The position numbers were made by a program, and so were the translations under genes. Below are positions 42,674-53,794 of a stretch of 64,000 nucleotides of DNA, in pieces. Numbering within the stretch: the first letter of the stretch is position 1; each line of letters opens with the position of its first letter. This DNA comes from Marinicauda salina. GTDB lineage: Bacteria > Pseudomonadota > Alphaproteobacteria > Caulobacterales > Maricaulaceae. Location: contig NZ_QEXV01000001.1 of the NCBI RefSeq assembly GCF_003122085.1, positions 620,001 to 684,000 of the forward strand. Reading direction: 5' to 3'. The notes under the pieces are model-generated. The model did no database searches. It saw only the letters and a program-made list of their open reading frames with translations, and was not told the origin of the DNA.

Positions 42674-43585
42674 TCACCGGCTTCCCGGTTCGCGCAGCGC
42701 CTGCAGATTGCGATAGGCCTGCTCGTAGAAGACCGGGCTTTCGTCGAGGGCGCGCTGGAACAGGCTTCTCGCCAGCTCGAGATCGCCGGCGCCGCGGGCG
42801 ATGACGCCCGCATTGTTCAGCACGACGGGCCGCTCTTCGTCGGAAACGCCCCACAACGCCCGCTCGAGCTGGCCGTCGACGATGAGCGCGACGCGCAGAT
42901 TCTTGTCCGCCGGCGCGAAATCCGCGTCGCGGTCGAGCGCGCGGTTGAACGCGCCGATGGCCGATTCCGGCCGGCCCTGCTGGAGGTAGGACAGGCCGAG
43001 ATTGTTGAGCGGCGCCGGCTCGCGCGGGGCGAGCTCGGCGGCGCGCTCGTAGGAGGCGACCGCGCCGCCCCAGTCCCGCTCGACATCGGCGAGGAAGCCC
43101 AGGGCGTTGAGGATGCGCCAGTCGTCCGGGCGCGCCTCGACGGCCTCGCGCAGGAGCCGTTCGGCCTCGTCGTAGCGTCCCTCGCGGGCGCGCAGCACGC
43201 CGAGGCCGCGCAGCGCGCGGGGATCGCGGGTCTCATCGACCAGGTCCGCAAAGGCCCGCTCGGCGCGCGCGGCGTCGCCGGACTTCATCGCGCACTCCGC
43301 AACGATGAGGCGGGCCTCCACGTTCTCGGGCGCGGCGCGCAGCAGGGCTTCGGCGGTCTCGGCGGCGTCCTCGCACGCGCCAGCCTCGGCCTGCGTCCAG
43401 GCCTCGGCGATGTCCGCCTCGCTCACGTCGGCGGCGGCCTCATCGGTCTGCTCGCGGATCAGCCGCTCGACGGCCTCGACCGACCGGGCCCCGGCCGGCT
43501 GGATCTCGGCGGCGGGATTCATGGTCGCGCAGCCGCCCAGCGCCAGCGCGCCGACAATCGGCGTGAACATCCAGATTCGCATCAT
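42674..43585 (-). CDS. tadD: TPR lipoprotein TadD (pilotin-like)
   Basis: 303 residues. Signal MMRIWMFTPIVGALALGGC with lipobox LGGC. At least five TPR units from about 75 on (AAETAEALLRAAPENVEARL, DWRILNALGFLADVERDWGG, PAPLNNLGLSYLQQGRPESA). TadD lipoproteins assist secretin assembly of the Flp pilus. It lies between tadC and cpaA with tight spacing. Confidence 0.88.
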   Translation of the reverse strand: MMRIWMFTPIVGALALGGCATMNPAAEIQPAGARSVEAVERLIREQTDEAAADVSEADIAEAWTQAEAGACEDAAETAEALLRAAPENVEARLIVAECAMKSGDAARAERAFADLVDETRDPRALRGLGVLRAREGRYDEAERLLREAVEARPDDWRILNALGFLADVERDWGGAVASYERAAELAPREPAPLNNLGLSYLQQGRPESAIGAFNRALDRDADFAPADKNLRVALIVDGQLERALWGVSDEERPVVLNNAGVIARGAGDLELARSLFQRALDESPVFYEQAYRNLQALREPGSR

Positions 43586-43601
43586 CCGCTCTCGATCTGC
43601 G

Positions 43602-44552
43602 TCACCCGGCGAGATCCCGGAAGGTCTCGATGATCATGATCATGACCGGCGACAGGATCACGATGAAAAGGCAGGGAAAGATGAGCAGCACCAGCGGCAG
43701 CGCCATCTTCACCGGCAGCTCGGCGGCGGTCTTCTCGGCCTTGAGCATGCGCGAGATTCGCATCTCCTCGGCGATCACGTGCAGGGTGTCGGCGAGGCTG
43801 GTGCCCAGCTGCTCGGACTGGCTGATCATCGTCGCGAAGGTGCGCGCTTCCTGGACCTGCATCCGGTCGGCCATGCGCGACAGCGCCTCGGTGCGGCTCA
43901 TGCCGGCCTGGAATTCGAGCGCGACGCCCTGGAACTGCTCGGCGACCACCGGGTGGGCCTCGCTGAGTTCGTCGACGACATGGCGAAGCGCCGCCGAAAG
44001 CGACAGGCCGGCCTGGACGCCCACCAGGATCATGTCGAGGGCGTCGGGCAGTCCGTTGCGGAAGGCTTCGCGCCGGCCGGAGATGCGCAGCCTGAGCCAG
44101 AGCACGGGCGCGTAATAGCCCAACGCCGTCGCCGACAGGACGGCCACGAGCGAGTAGAGCCCGGTCAGCGGAGTCGGCAGCAGGAACAGCGCTGACGCCG
44201 CGCCGACGCCGAAGAGAACGCCGAGGATGAGCCGGCTGGAGAAGAAGATGTCGACGGCGCGGCGGTCATACAATCCCGCCTCGATCAGCGCGCGGCGCAC
44301 CTCGCCGACCTGGGTGGGGTCGGATTGCGTCAGGCGTCGCTGCAGCGGCTCCATCGCGCGCAGGGCGCGCGGCAGCCGGCCGCGATCGACGATGGTGTCG
44401 CCCACCTCGATATCGCCTGCGCTGATCGCCTCGCTCATCCGCTCGGCCGCAGTGTTCCGGCGGAGCATGCCCCAGACGCCGACAATCGCGGCGACGACGG
44501 CCGCGAAAACGGTCGCGAGGATCAGAGTCTCCGGGGTGAAGAGTTCAGCCAC
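43602..44552 (-). CDS. tadC: Tad pilus inner-membrane platform protein TadC (GspF domain)
   Basis: 316 residues, three to four helices around a GspF/T2SSF domain: GLPDALDMILVGVQAGLSLS, LRHVVDELSEAHPVVAEQFQ, QSEQLGTSLADTLHVIAEEM. The C-terminal helix is MALPLVLLIFPCLFIVILSP. Forms the platform with TadB for pilus assembly. It starts 3 bp after tadB ends. Confidence 0.95.
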   Translation of the reverse strand: MAELFTPETLILATVFAAVVAAIVGVWGMLRRNTAAERMSEAISAGDIEVGDTIVDRGRLPRALRAMEPLQRRLTQSDPTQVGEVRRALIEAGLYDRRAVDIFFSSRLILGVLFGVGAASALFLLPTPLTGLYSLVAVLSATALGYYAPVLWLRLRISGRREAFRNGLPDALDMILVGVQAGLSLSAALRHVVDELSEAHPVVAEQFQGVALEFQAGMSRTEALSRMADRMQVQEARTFATMISQSEQLGTSLADTLHVIAEEMRISRMLKAEKTAAELPVKMALPLVLLIFPCLFIVILSPVMIMIIETFRDLAG

Positions 44553-44555
44553 GCC

Positions 44556-45530
44556 TCAGACCTTCACGTTGACCATGCGCCAGATCCAGAACAATCCCGC
44601 GCCCCACAGCGAGAACGCGGCCACCATCGAGATGATGAAGGACACGCGGTCGAGCACGCGCATGTAGTAGTCGGGATTGAGCATGAAGATCGCCCCGATG
44701 ACGATGAAGGGCAGACTGCCGACGATGAACGCGGTCATGCGCCCCTCCGCCGACAGCGCGAACGCCTTCTTGCGCATGTTCTCGCGCTCGCGGATCACGC
44801 GCGTCAGGTTCTTCAGAACGCTCACCAGGTTGCCCCCGGTCTCGCGCTGCATGTCGATGGAGGCGATGAAGAAGCGCAGGTTCGGATCGGGATATTTCTC
44901 GGCGACATGCCGCAGGGCGACGGCGCGGTCGAGGCCGTAATTGATCTCGTCGATGGCCTGCCGGAAGGCCGGGCCGATCGGGGAGTCCATCTCCTTGCCG
45001 ACCAGGCCGAGCGCGACGGGCACGGGATGGCCGGCCTCGAGGCCGCGCGCCACCAGGTCGATGGCGTTGGGCAGCTGGCTGCGGAACTTGGCCTTCTCCA
45101 CGCCCACCAGGATGTTGACGCCGAGGATCGGGACGCCCAGTCCGCAGAGCAGCCCGACTCCGAGCGCGGGAAGCGGCGGCAGCCCGACAAGCGCCTGAAG
45201 GAGCAGCGTGACGACGATGGCGAGCAGGAGCGCGCCAGCGGCCAGCAGCGCCGGCGAGGCGCGGGACTCGGTCTGGGCCAGGAAGGCGGCGATGCTCGGG
45301 AAGAGCCGGACGATGAGGTCCGAGATCGGCCCGTAGCTCGTTTCTGCGCCTCGCCTGAGACTGGCGCCGCGCTGGACCTCGGGCGCTGTCGACTCCTCGC
45401 GCATGCGCCGCTCGACGGCCTGGCGCGCGCGCGACGAGCTGCGCACGAGCAGGAACATCCCCTCCACGCCGAGCAGAATCGCGATGAACACCATCGCGTA
45501 GATGACCTGGTTGGCGAAGACGTCCGACAC
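44556..45530 (-). CDS. tadB: Tad pilus inner-membrane platform protein TadB (GspF domain)
   Basis: 324 residues. GspF domain with QLPNAIDLVARGLEAGHPVP, EMDSPIGPAFRQAIDEINYG and SIDMQRETGGNLVSVLKNLT, followed by helices FALSAEGRMTAFIVGSLPFI. Partner of TadC. An N-terminal helix (IYAMVFIAILLGVEGMFLLV) is present. Confidence 0.95.
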   Translation of the reverse strand: MSDVFANQVIYAMVFIAILLGVEGMFLLVRSSSRARQAVERRMREESTAPEVQRGASLRRGAETSYGPISDLIVRLFPSIAAFLAQTESRASPALLAAGALLLAIVVTLLLQALVGLPPLPALGVGLLCGLGVPILGVNILVGVEKAKFRSQLPNAIDLVARGLEAGHPVPVALGLVGKEMDSPIGPAFRQAIDEINYGLDRAVALRHVAEKYPDPNLRFFIASIDMQRETGGNLVSVLKNLTRVIRERENMRKKAFALSAEGRMTAFIVGSLPFIVIGAIFMLNPDYYMRVLDRVSFIISMVAAFSLWGAGLFWIWRMVNVKV

Positions 45531-45534
45531 CGGT

Positions 45535-46979
<1,445 letters not shown>

Positions 46980-46983
<4 letters not shown>

Positions 46984-48230
46984 GTCAGCCTCCCGATGAA
47001 CGGCAGCTTGAAGCCTTGCTGTTCGCGCGGATCCGCGGCGCGAACGGGCAGGTCGAGTTGCGTGAGAATCTTCGACGCGACCCCCTGCAGGTCGCGATAG
47101 GCGTGGGAGTTCGCCCCGGTCTCGGCGAGCAGCACGCCGGTGTCGGTGGCCCGCCCGGCGGCCTGCTCGTCGTAGCGGATCGTCTCGATCGGACGCTTCA
47201 GCGTGGTCTTGAGCTGATTGACGCGCTCGCGGGAATCCGAGCCTTCGCGGACCTTGTTGGCGATCAGGCAGTTCGGCGCGTCGTCGAAGGACAGGTCGCC
47301 CAGGCACTGGATGACGCGCTTGAGGCCCGACGCGCTGCGCACGGTCGGTTCGCAGATCATGGCGAGCATGTCGGATTGCTCGAACACCGTGCTGAACCAG
47401 TCGCTCCAGCCCGACGGCAACTCGAGCACGACCACGCTGAACTCGTTCTTCAGAAGCCGGATCAGCGTCGACAGGAAACCGTCGGTGACGCGATCGAGCG
47501 GCGTGATGAAGGGCGGACCGGCCATCAGCTCGATGCCGGACTTGTGGCGCTCCATCAGCGAGGCGAGCAGCGTCTCGTCGAGGCGCGAGCCGGCCTGCAG
47601 CGCCTCCAGCAGCGTCCGGCGGGGCTTGATGTCGAGATAGAGCGCGAGATCGCCGAACTGCACGTCGAGATCCACCAGCGCCACGCGGCCCTCGGTCTGG
47701 CGATGGAATTCACCGGCGAGATTGGCCGCCATCGTGCTCGCGCCGACGCCGCCGGCGGACTTGAGCACGGTGACGACGCGGCCGGCGCCGCGGCGACCGC
47801 CCTTCGCATCGAGGCTCTCGCTGGCGTGCATCAGCGTCGGGGCCAGCTCGGCGTCGGAGCACGGCACGGGCAGGACATCGCTGATGCCCGCGCGGAACAG
47901 GCGGCGCACGGTTTCGGTGGTCGGATCGCGCAGCATCACGATGAACGAGGCGTCGTCGCGCCAGGCCTTGGCGAGGAGCTCGACCTGCCTGAGCGTCTCC
48001 TCGGTCGTCTCGGGCAGCTCGACCAGCGCGATGTCGGCGCCGGAAGCGGAATGCGACGAGGCCGCGGCGAGCGGATCGTCCTCGCGCTCGAGCACGGCCT
48101 TGAGATCGGGAATGTCCTTGGCGACCGTCTCGATCTGCCTGGCGGTGTCTTCGCCGCAAACCCAGGCGCGCAGCGAGCGCTGCGCGGCCTTCTTCTTCTC
48201 CGGCGAGAGGGATTTCATAGGGATGGTCAT
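46980..48230 (-). CDS. cpaE: Pilus polar-localisation ATPase CpaE/TadZ
   Basis: 416 residues. An atypical receiver-like N-terminal domain (about 20-135) precedes a MinD/ParA-like ATPase with deviant Walker A VLKSAGGVGASTMAANLA, VALVDLDVQFGDLALYLDIK and VVLELPSGWSDWF. CpaE positions the secretion machinery at the pole. Both ends of the gene overlap neighbours as ATGA. Confidence 0.93.
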
Positions 48231-48820
48231 GCTCCGCTCAGATCTTCAGCCGGGGCAGTCGCCTCGAAGTCCGGCAGGGTGAGATCGCCGAGCCCGGCGA
48301 GGCCGCCGATCGCGATGAACTGGTAGTCGATTCCCGTCAGTCGGACCTTCACCATCGGGACGGGACGGCCGAAGCCGACGAATCCCAGACCGGCGCCTTC
48401 CAGCTCGACCACCATGTTAGACGCCTCCGCTTCCGGAAACAGGGCCTGAACCTCCGCCAGCATGTCGGCGAGCAAGGCGGGGTCGCAATATCCCGGCGAC
48501 GAGACGGTGCAAGTTTCGGGCCCCCAGACGCCGCCGCCGGCCACCGCGCTGCAGGAGGTTCCGGCCTGTTCCGTGGCGGCGCTCCCGTTCGGTCCGTTGC
48601 AATCGGTGAAGTCGGCCGGGTCGACCAGGGCCCGCGTCGTCGCCAGGCGCAGCGCCCGGCTGACGGCGATCTGGGCCTGCTGGTGCTGCCACAGCACGAG
48701 CGCGAACTCGATGATCGCGAAGGTCAGCAGCGCGAGCACCGGCAGCAGGATCGCGAACTCGGCGAGAGTCGCGCCGTCGCGGTCGCGTCCGAAGGAGAAG
48801 AGCCGGGACCGCCGCATCAT
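48227..48820 (-). CDS. TadE/TadF-type pseudopilin
   Basis: 197 residues. TadE-like N-terminal segment: FSFGRDRDGATLAEFAILLP then a single helix VLALLTFAIIEFALVLW; the G-ATLAEF pattern matches a prepilin-peptidase site with Glu+5. The rest is a periplasmic domain with four cysteines (TDCNG, TSCSA, ETCTV, GYCDP). ATGA overlaps on both sides. Confidence 0.85.
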   Translation of the reverse strand: MMRRSRLFSFGRDRDGATLAEFAILLPVLALLTFAIIEFALVLWQHQQAQIAVSRALRLATTRALVDPADFTDCNGPNGSAATEQAGTSCSAVAGGGVWGPETCTVSSPGYCDPALLADMLAEVQALFPEAEASNMVVELEGAGLGFVGFGRPVPMVKVRLTGIDYQFIAIGGLAGLGDLTLPDFEATAPAEDLSGA

Positions 48821-49344
48821 CCGCCCACGCCCATTTCGCTGTGGGTGGCGCTGATGGTGAGCGGCTCGATGCCCAGGAAGCCCAGCAGCCCGATATCGTT
48901 GAACGGCACGCGGGCGGTGACCTCGACGATCGGGATGGTCGCGCCCGCGCCCGAGGCGAGCGGGCTGACCATGGTCGAACCCGAGGTGCAGTTCACCGTG
49001 ACCGTGATGGTGTTCGGATCGTTCCAGTGGGCCATGGTGTAGTCGCTCCCGCTCGTCGAGCCGGTGAGCGCGAGATTCCTGGCCAGCGCCTCGGCCGTCG
49101 ACCAGTTCCCGCCGGGCGGGCAGTTCCCGTCCTCGACGACCTCCTCGCGGCGTGACAGGAAGCGCGCGGCGTCCTGAACGCCCTTGGCGACGACATGGTA
49201 CTGGTAGACGCCGCGCGTGATCTCGATCACCGCGCCGAGCATGACGACGAGCAGCGGCAGCACGAGCGCGAACTCGGCCAGGGCCGCGCCGCGATCGCAT
49301 TTCGCGAAACGGCGCGCCGCGCGGGTGCGCCCGCGCCGCATCAT
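48817..49344 (-). CDS. TadE-family pseudopilin
   Basis: 175 residues. CDRGAALAEFALVLPLLVVM gives the TadE prepilin-peptidase site and helix, then HVVAKGVQDAARFLSRREE, the conserved helix of the family. Periplasmic domain with NCPPGGNW and NCTSGS cysteines. It overlaps both neighbours as ATGA. Confidence 0.88.
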   Translation of the reverse strand: MMRRGRTRAARRFAKCDRGAALAEFALVLPLLVVMLGAVIEITRGVYQYHVVAKGVQDAARFLSRREEVVEDGNCPPGGNWSTAEALARNLALTGSTSGSDYTMAHWNDPNTITVTVNCTSGSTMVSPLASGAGATIPIVEVTARVPFNDIGLLGFLGIEPLTISATHSEMGVGG

Positions 49345-50633
49345 CGCACCACCTCGACCCAGTCCCGCGCGGGGACGGGCACGAGGCCGCCGTTTCCGGC
49401 GACGCTGCCGCCGACGATCTCGAAGTAGAAGTCGTCGTCGGGCGTATCGAGGATCGGCTCGGTGATGAAGGCGTTGAGATAGGACACCGCCGTCATCGTC
49501 TGCCGTCCGGAGAGTTCAGCCTCGACGCAGTTGAGCACGGCCATGGTGATGATCCGCCGGTCGTCCTGCATGCCCGACGGGGTATGGACCGGCACGCCGT
49601 TCGGGGGCTCGCCGCCGGGAGGCGGCTCGGTCGGAATCATGTTGTTGTCGATCTCGTAGCGATAGACTTCGAAGCGCGTCGGGTCGCTCCCCAGGAAACT
49701 GCTCGGGAACGGAACGCCGGGATGGGCGGCGCTCCAGTAGGCCTCGTGATCCCACACGCCGTCGCCGATGCGGGTGACCGGATCGAAACTGGCGTCGCGC
49801 GGATAGGTCTGGATGTTCTCCGCCGACGGCGAGGGCGGATCCTCGCCGAAGCGGGCGTTGATCCCGCGCCGGGTCTGCTGGGTCATGCGGCCGGGCTCGG
49901 TCTCGACTCCGCCGTTGACGTCGTAGCACTGGTTGGCGCCGTTGACGCTCGCCAGCGCCTCGCGCAGCGCGTTCGCGCCCGGATCGTTGACGGCGAGGAA
50001 GCCGAAATTCCCCGGCGCCCACTGGGCGTTCTGACCGCCGCGGCTCACCGCGAGGATCTGCCGCCCGACATAGCCGGCAGGGTCGAAACCGCCGCCGCCG
50101 CTGGGGGATTCCATCGGATTGCAGATCATCATCGGCGTGATCGAGCACACCGCCCGGCCGCGGCCGGCGACCGCCGTGGCGCTTGCGGTGAGGGAGTCGC
50201 CGCCGAACAGCCGGAGAAAGCTGAAGTCCTGCGCCGAGACCTCGGTCGTCACCTCGACATAGGCGTAGGGCGGGCCTTCATAACCCGCGCCGATCGGATC
50301 GTCGTCGTTCGGCGGAATGTCCTGAAGGCCCCGCCAGCTCGCGATCTCGACATCGCCGGGCAGGTTGGCGAAACGCGTTTCGTTGGCCGTGATCGCCGCG
50401 CCGGCGACGGCCTCGCCGACGCGTGTGGCGACCGTGGACTGGTCGGCGGCCATGTCGAGCTGGTAGGCGCCGGCGACGGCGGCCGCGTCGGCTGCCTTCT
50501 GCAGCTCGGAGCGCATCACGAACTGGCGGCCGAAATCGTAGCCGAGCCCGATCAGGCCCAGCAGCACAAGAAGGATCAGGGCGATATAGGGAAGCGTCGC
50601 CGCATCCGTCGATCGGAAGAACCGGGCAAGCAC
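49341..50633 (-). CDS. TadG-like pilus assembly protein
   Basis: 430 residues. N-terminus FRSTDAATLPYIALILLVLL plus DFGRQFVMRSELQKAADAAA and VAGAYQLD is the TadG/Flp-assembly signature. The periplasmic region has cysteines in CSITPMMICNP and NQCYDVNG and a proline-rich EPPPGGEPPNGVPV loop. No von Willebrand MIDAS motif is evident. It starts 30 bp after the small CpaD-like lipoprotein. Confidence 0.85.
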   Translation of the reverse strand: MLARFFRSTDAATLPYIALILLVLLGLIGLGYDFGRQFVMRSELQKAADAAAVAGAYQLDMAADQSTVATRVGEAVAGAAITANETRFANLPGDVEIASWRGLQDIPPNDDDPIGAGYEGPPYAYVEVTTEVSAQDFSFLRLFGGDSLTASATAVAGRGRAVCSITPMMICNPMESPSGGGGFDPAGYVGRQILAVSRGGQNAQWAPGNFGFLAVNDPGANALREALASVNGANQCYDVNGGVETEPGRMTQQTRRGINARFGEDPPSPSAENIQTYPRDASFDPVTRIGDGVWDHEAYWSAAHPGVPFPSSFLGSDPTRFEVYRYEIDNNMIPTEPPPGGEPPNGVPVHTPSGMQDDRRIITMAVLNCVEAELSGRQTMTAVSYLNAFITEPILDTPDDDFYFEIVGGSVAGNGGLVPVPARDWVEVVR

Positions 50634-50662
50634 CTCGTCACCTCACACTTCGACAGCCTCAT

Positions 50663-50929
50663 CTAGCCGCCGCTTCCCCGCCGCACGATCGCCTCCGAGG
50701 TCCGCGGCGGAATCACGTCGCCGGACTGGTAGCGGTCGACCGCCGCATCGATCACGCGCGCCGACGGTTCCGGATCGCCCTCGACCGGGCGGGGATCGTC
50801 GACCATCGCCTCGAAATTGGTCTCGGCGAACTGGCCGTGCAGCGGCGAGAGCGGCTCGTTGATGTTCGCGCACGCCGACGCCGCGAGAGCGGCGGAGGCG
50901 GCGGCGAAGGCGGCGGCGAAGCGTTTCAT
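50663..50929 (-). CDS. Very short CpaD-like pilus lipoprotein
   Basis: 88 residues from MKRFAAAFAAASAALAASAC, a lipoprotein signal with Cys20. Mature part contains HGQFAETNFEAMVDDPRPVE, which resembles the FGxxxxxNxxAMVxDPxDL end of CpaD, and RVIDAAVDRYQSGDVIPPRT. Canonical CpaD is over 200 residues, so only its C-terminal motif seems kept here. The position between cpaC and the pseudopilin genes is that of cpaD. An independent small lipoprotein is the alternative. Confidence 0.65.
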   Translation of the reverse strand: MKRFAAAFAAASAALAASACANINEPLSPLHGQFAETNFEAMVDDPRPVEGDPEPSARVIDAAVDRYQSGDVIPPRTSEAIVRRGSGG

Positions 50930-50942
50930 CGTCTCGGTTCCC

Positions 50943-52403
50943 CTATTGGAGCACGTAGCCGGCGTCGTCGACGCCGCTGTCACGGCGGCGGCGGTCGGAA
51001 TTCATCCAGCGATACGACGAGCCCTCTCCGGCCTCGTTCTCGCCCAGGAAGAACATCTCCAGCGTGTTCGGCCGGACGAAGTCCTGAAGCGGGTCGGCCA
51101 GCTGGGCGTCGGTCGACGGCGTGACGAGATAGGGCGTCACGATGATGACGAGCTCGGTCTCCTCGCGCTGGAAGGCGGCGCTGCGTCCGACCGCGCCGAT
51201 GATCGGCAGGCGCGACAGGCCGGGCACGGACTCGATCTGGTCGGCGAAGCGCTCCGAGATGAGCCCGGCGATGGCGAAGCTCTGGCCGTGGCCGAGCTCG
51301 ACGGTGGTCGTGGCGCGCCGCGCCGAGATGCCGGGGATGACGATGCCCTCGATCTCGATGCCGTTCTGGCGGTCGAGCTCGCTCACCTCGGGTTCGACGA
51401 CCAGGTTGATGGTGTCGCCGAGCACGGTGGGCGTGAAGCCCAGCCGGACGCCGAACTCCTTGAACTCGATCTGGATATCGACATCGTTATCGTCGCGATT
51501 GCGCGTGCCCACCGGAACCGGGAACTCGCCGCCGGCGAGGAAGCTCGCCGTCTGGCCCGACAGCGCCATCAGGGTGGGCTCGGCGAGCACGGTGGCGACG
51601 CCCTGCTCCTCGAGCGCGTCGAGCACCGCGTCGACGCTCCACGAGCCCTCGGTGAAGCTGCCGATGATCGAGGACGTCGACTCGGTGTTCGTGACGTCGG
51701 AGAAGAAGCCGTCGACATCGTCGCCGGCGTCGAAGAAGGCGTCCACAGACAGGCCGAGCGAGCGCGCCGCGGTGCGCTGGATCTCGGCCACGCGCACGGC
51801 CAGCATGACCTGCTGGGGCTGGCGGATGGTCAGCGTGTTGAGCACCCGGTCGCCGGCGTAGCTGCTCGCGATCTCCGAGGCCGTCGAGGAAACCTCGCTG
51901 TCGCTGACCGCGCCGGACAGCATCACCGAGCCGCCGACGGCGCGCACCTCGATGCGCTCCTCGGGGAATTGCTGGTGCAGCCGCATCTTGATCGGCAGCA
52001 GGTCGACGGCGACCTGGAGATTGATCGAGCCGATCATGTGCCGGTCGCCGTTGAGGATCGTCAGGCTGGTCGAGCCGGTGTTGCGGCCGAGCACGTACAG
52101 GCTGCGGTCGGTGAGCGGCAGGATGTCGGCGACGTCGGAATCGCCGACCAGCACCTCGTCGACCGACTGGTCGAAGCGCAGCACCACGGCCTTGCCCGAC
52201 GCCACGACCACCTCGCCGACATGGGGGTTCTGCACCGTGCCGAGCCGGATCAGCTCGTTATAGAGCGCCGGCTCGAGCCCGTCGGGCGCGCCGTTCTGCG
52301 CCTGCGCGGCGCCGGCGAGGCCGGAAACGGCGAGCGCGCCCGCAGCGAGCATGAGCCCGCAGCGCGCGCGAAGAGTCTGGAAGAATTGTCTGGCGGACCG
52401 CAT
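50943..52403 (-). CDS. cpaC: Flp pilus outer-membrane secretin CpaC/RcpA
   Basis: 486 residues from the ATG after GGGGGAGACG. Signal peptide ends at AQAQ near residue 36. Pilus-associated N-domain (VVLRFDQSVDEVLVGDSDVA), a BON-like region (VGGSVMLSGAVSDSEV), then the secretin core: EPTLMALSGQTASFLAGGEF, KEFGVRLGFTPTVLGDTINL and IPGISARRATTTVELGHGQS. Forms the outer-membrane pore for the Flp pilus. Confidence 0.96.
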   Translation of the reverse strand: MRSARQFFQTLRARCGLMLAAGALAVSGLAGAAQAQNGAPDGLEPALYNELIRLGTVQNPHVGEVVVASGKAVVLRFDQSVDEVLVGDSDVADILPLTDRSLYVLGRNTGSTSLTILNGDRHMIGSINLQVAVDLLPIKMRLHQQFPEERIEVRAVGGSVMLSGAVSDSEVSSTASEIASSYAGDRVLNTLTIRQPQQVMLAVRVAEIQRTAARSLGLSVDAFFDAGDDVDGFFSDVTNTESTSSIIGSFTEGSWSVDAVLDALEEQGVATVLAEPTLMALSGQTASFLAGGEFPVPVGTRNRDDNDVDIQIEFKEFGVRLGFTPTVLGDTINLVVEPEVSELDRQNGIEIEGIVIPGISARRATTTVELGHGQSFAIAGLISERFADQIESVPGLSRLPIIGAVGRSAAFQREETELVIIVTPYLVTPSTDAQLADPLQDFVRPNTLEMFFLGENEAGEGSSYRWMNSDRRRRDSGVDDAGYVLQ

Positions 52404-52470
52404 CGTCTCCCCCTTGAACCTGCCCCTTGATCGGCGCGGTTTGAGTCCCGGTTTCGTCATCGGCGCCGGC

Positions 52471-53427
52471 TCACGGCGCCCCGCCGGCCAGCGCGGACGG
52501 ATCGGTCTCCGCCAGGCTCACGGGCCGGTCGCGGATGACGCGTTCCTGCTCGGACACCAGTCCGCGCGTGATGATCATGCTGGTGTAGCGCGAGGGCCGC
52601 GGCGCGGCCCGCACGACGCGCGCGGGCGCGGTCTGGCCTTCGCCCTCGTCGGACTCCTCGTCGCCGTCCTCGGAGGCCTGCTGGCTCGGGCCGAGATCGC
52701 TGTAGCGGATCGTCCGCACGCGCTCGGCCTCGCCCTCGGCGGCGTTCATGACATTGCGCAGCGCCAGCGAGATCGTGCCGACCGTCGAGGCCAGCGCGAT
52801 GCGCTGGGCGTCCTCGATCTCGACCTCCAGCGTGGCGGCCTTGGCGACGACGGCGCCGCCCTGGCTCTCGTCGGCGATCTGGTCGATCGCCAGCACGCGC
52901 ACGTTCTGCAGGATGACGTCGGTGACCGCCGTCTGCGCGTCGCGACCGGGATTGGTGGTCAGCAGCACGTCGACGTAGTCGCTCGGCAGGATGAAGCCCG
53001 CCGCGCCGGTGACGTCGTTGATGCGAAGGCTGATCGCGCGCTTGCCGTCGGCGATGACTTCCGACAGCGCGGCGCGGCCGCCGAAGCCGGAGATGCGGTC
53101 GGCCAGCACGACCTCGCCCGGCGCGATGGCGCGCAGCGCGACCCGGCGCTCGCCGGTGAGGATCTCGTTGACGTCGCGGAACGAGCCCTCGGGCCGCTCC
53201 GTCGCCGCCCAGGGAATTTCGCGCAGCATCTCCGGGGTGATCTCGGTGCCGAACTCCATCGGCCGGCGCGCCACGACGACCGTGGACATGTCCCGGCGCT
53301 CGGACGCCTGCTCGGCCTGCTGGGCGGGTTGCTGGCCGGCGCCCGTCAGAAGGGCGCGCACGCCGATGACCGCGGCGACGCCCAGGACGGCCGCGACGAT
53401 GAGCATGATGATGGAGGCGTTGCGCAT
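52471..53427 (-). CDS. cpaB: Flp pilus assembly protein CpaB/RcpC
   Basis: 318 residues. N-terminal helix MRNASIIMLIVAAVLGVAAV, SAF domain (about 45-115: VVVARRPMEFGTEITPEMLR, RVALRAIAPGEVVLADRISG), then the RcpC domain RAISLRINDVTGAAGFILPS and DYVDVLLTTNPG. Periplasmic, likely contacts murein through SAF. It follows flp by 172 bp; that gap holds the flp terminator hairpin and no gene. Confidence 0.95.
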   Translation of the reverse strand: MRNASIIMLIVAAVLGVAAVIGVRALLTGAGQQPAQQAEQASERRDMSTVVVARRPMEFGTEITPEMLREIPWAATERPEGSFRDVNEILTGERRVALRAIAPGEVVLADRISGFGGRAALSEVIADGKRAISLRINDVTGAAGFILPSDYVDVLLTTNPGRDAQTAVTDVILQNVRVLAIDQIADESQGGAVVAKAATLEVEIEDAQRIALASTVGTISLALRNVMNAAEGEAERVRTIRYSDLGPSQQASEDGDEESDEGEGQTAPARVVRAAPRPSRYTSMIITRGLVSEQERVIRDRPVSLAETDPSALAGGAP

Positions 53428-53561
53428 TGGACTTGTCCCCGTGCGCCCGCGGGCGCGTCCGTATTGCGTATGTCGCGCCAGAGTGGCGCGATTCGCTGCG
53501 GCGATGGGTTAATAAGCGCCCGGGCTTGATCGCAGGAGCCGGGCGTCCTGGAAGGAAGGCC

Positions 53562-53584
53562 GGGGCGGCCGCAAGGGCCGCCCC
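53562..53584 (-). terminator. GC hairpin downstream of flp
   Basis: GGGGCGGCC and GGCCGCCCC pair around a five-base loop, 16 bp after the flp stop on the minus strand, followed there by GGCCTTCCTTCC. There is no long T-run, so partial termination is likely: abundant flp mRNA with lower readthrough to cpaB-cpaA. Confidence 0.6.
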
Positions 53585-53599
53585 GTAATCCGTCCCGGA

Positions 53600-53794
53600 T
53601 TAGCCGCCGTTCTGGATCGTGTTGGCGGTCGTGTTCAGCACGCCGCCGATGGCGCCGCTGAGCGCGGTGACCGCGGTGACCAGCACGACCGTGATGAGGC
53701 CGAGCAGCAGCGCGTATTCGGCCAGCGAGGCGCCTTCGATGTCCTTGCGGACGTCGGCGAGCGCGTTTTGAGCTTTCACGAAGAGCTTCAGCAT
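53600..53794 (-). CDS. flp: Flp/Fap family type IVb major pilin
   Basis: 64 residues. Leader MLKLFVKAQNALADVRKDIE ends at Gly, giving mature ASLAEYALLLGLITVVL with Glu+5 and Tyr+6, the diagnostic Flp processing site. It is the first gene of the Tad operon and the structural subunit of the adhesive pilus. A ribosome site (TAAGGAGACAGGAC) lies before the ATG. Confidence 0.97.
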   Translation of the reverse strand: MLKLFVKAQNALADVRKDIEGASLAEYALLLGLITVVLVTAVTALSGAIGGVLNTTANTIQNGG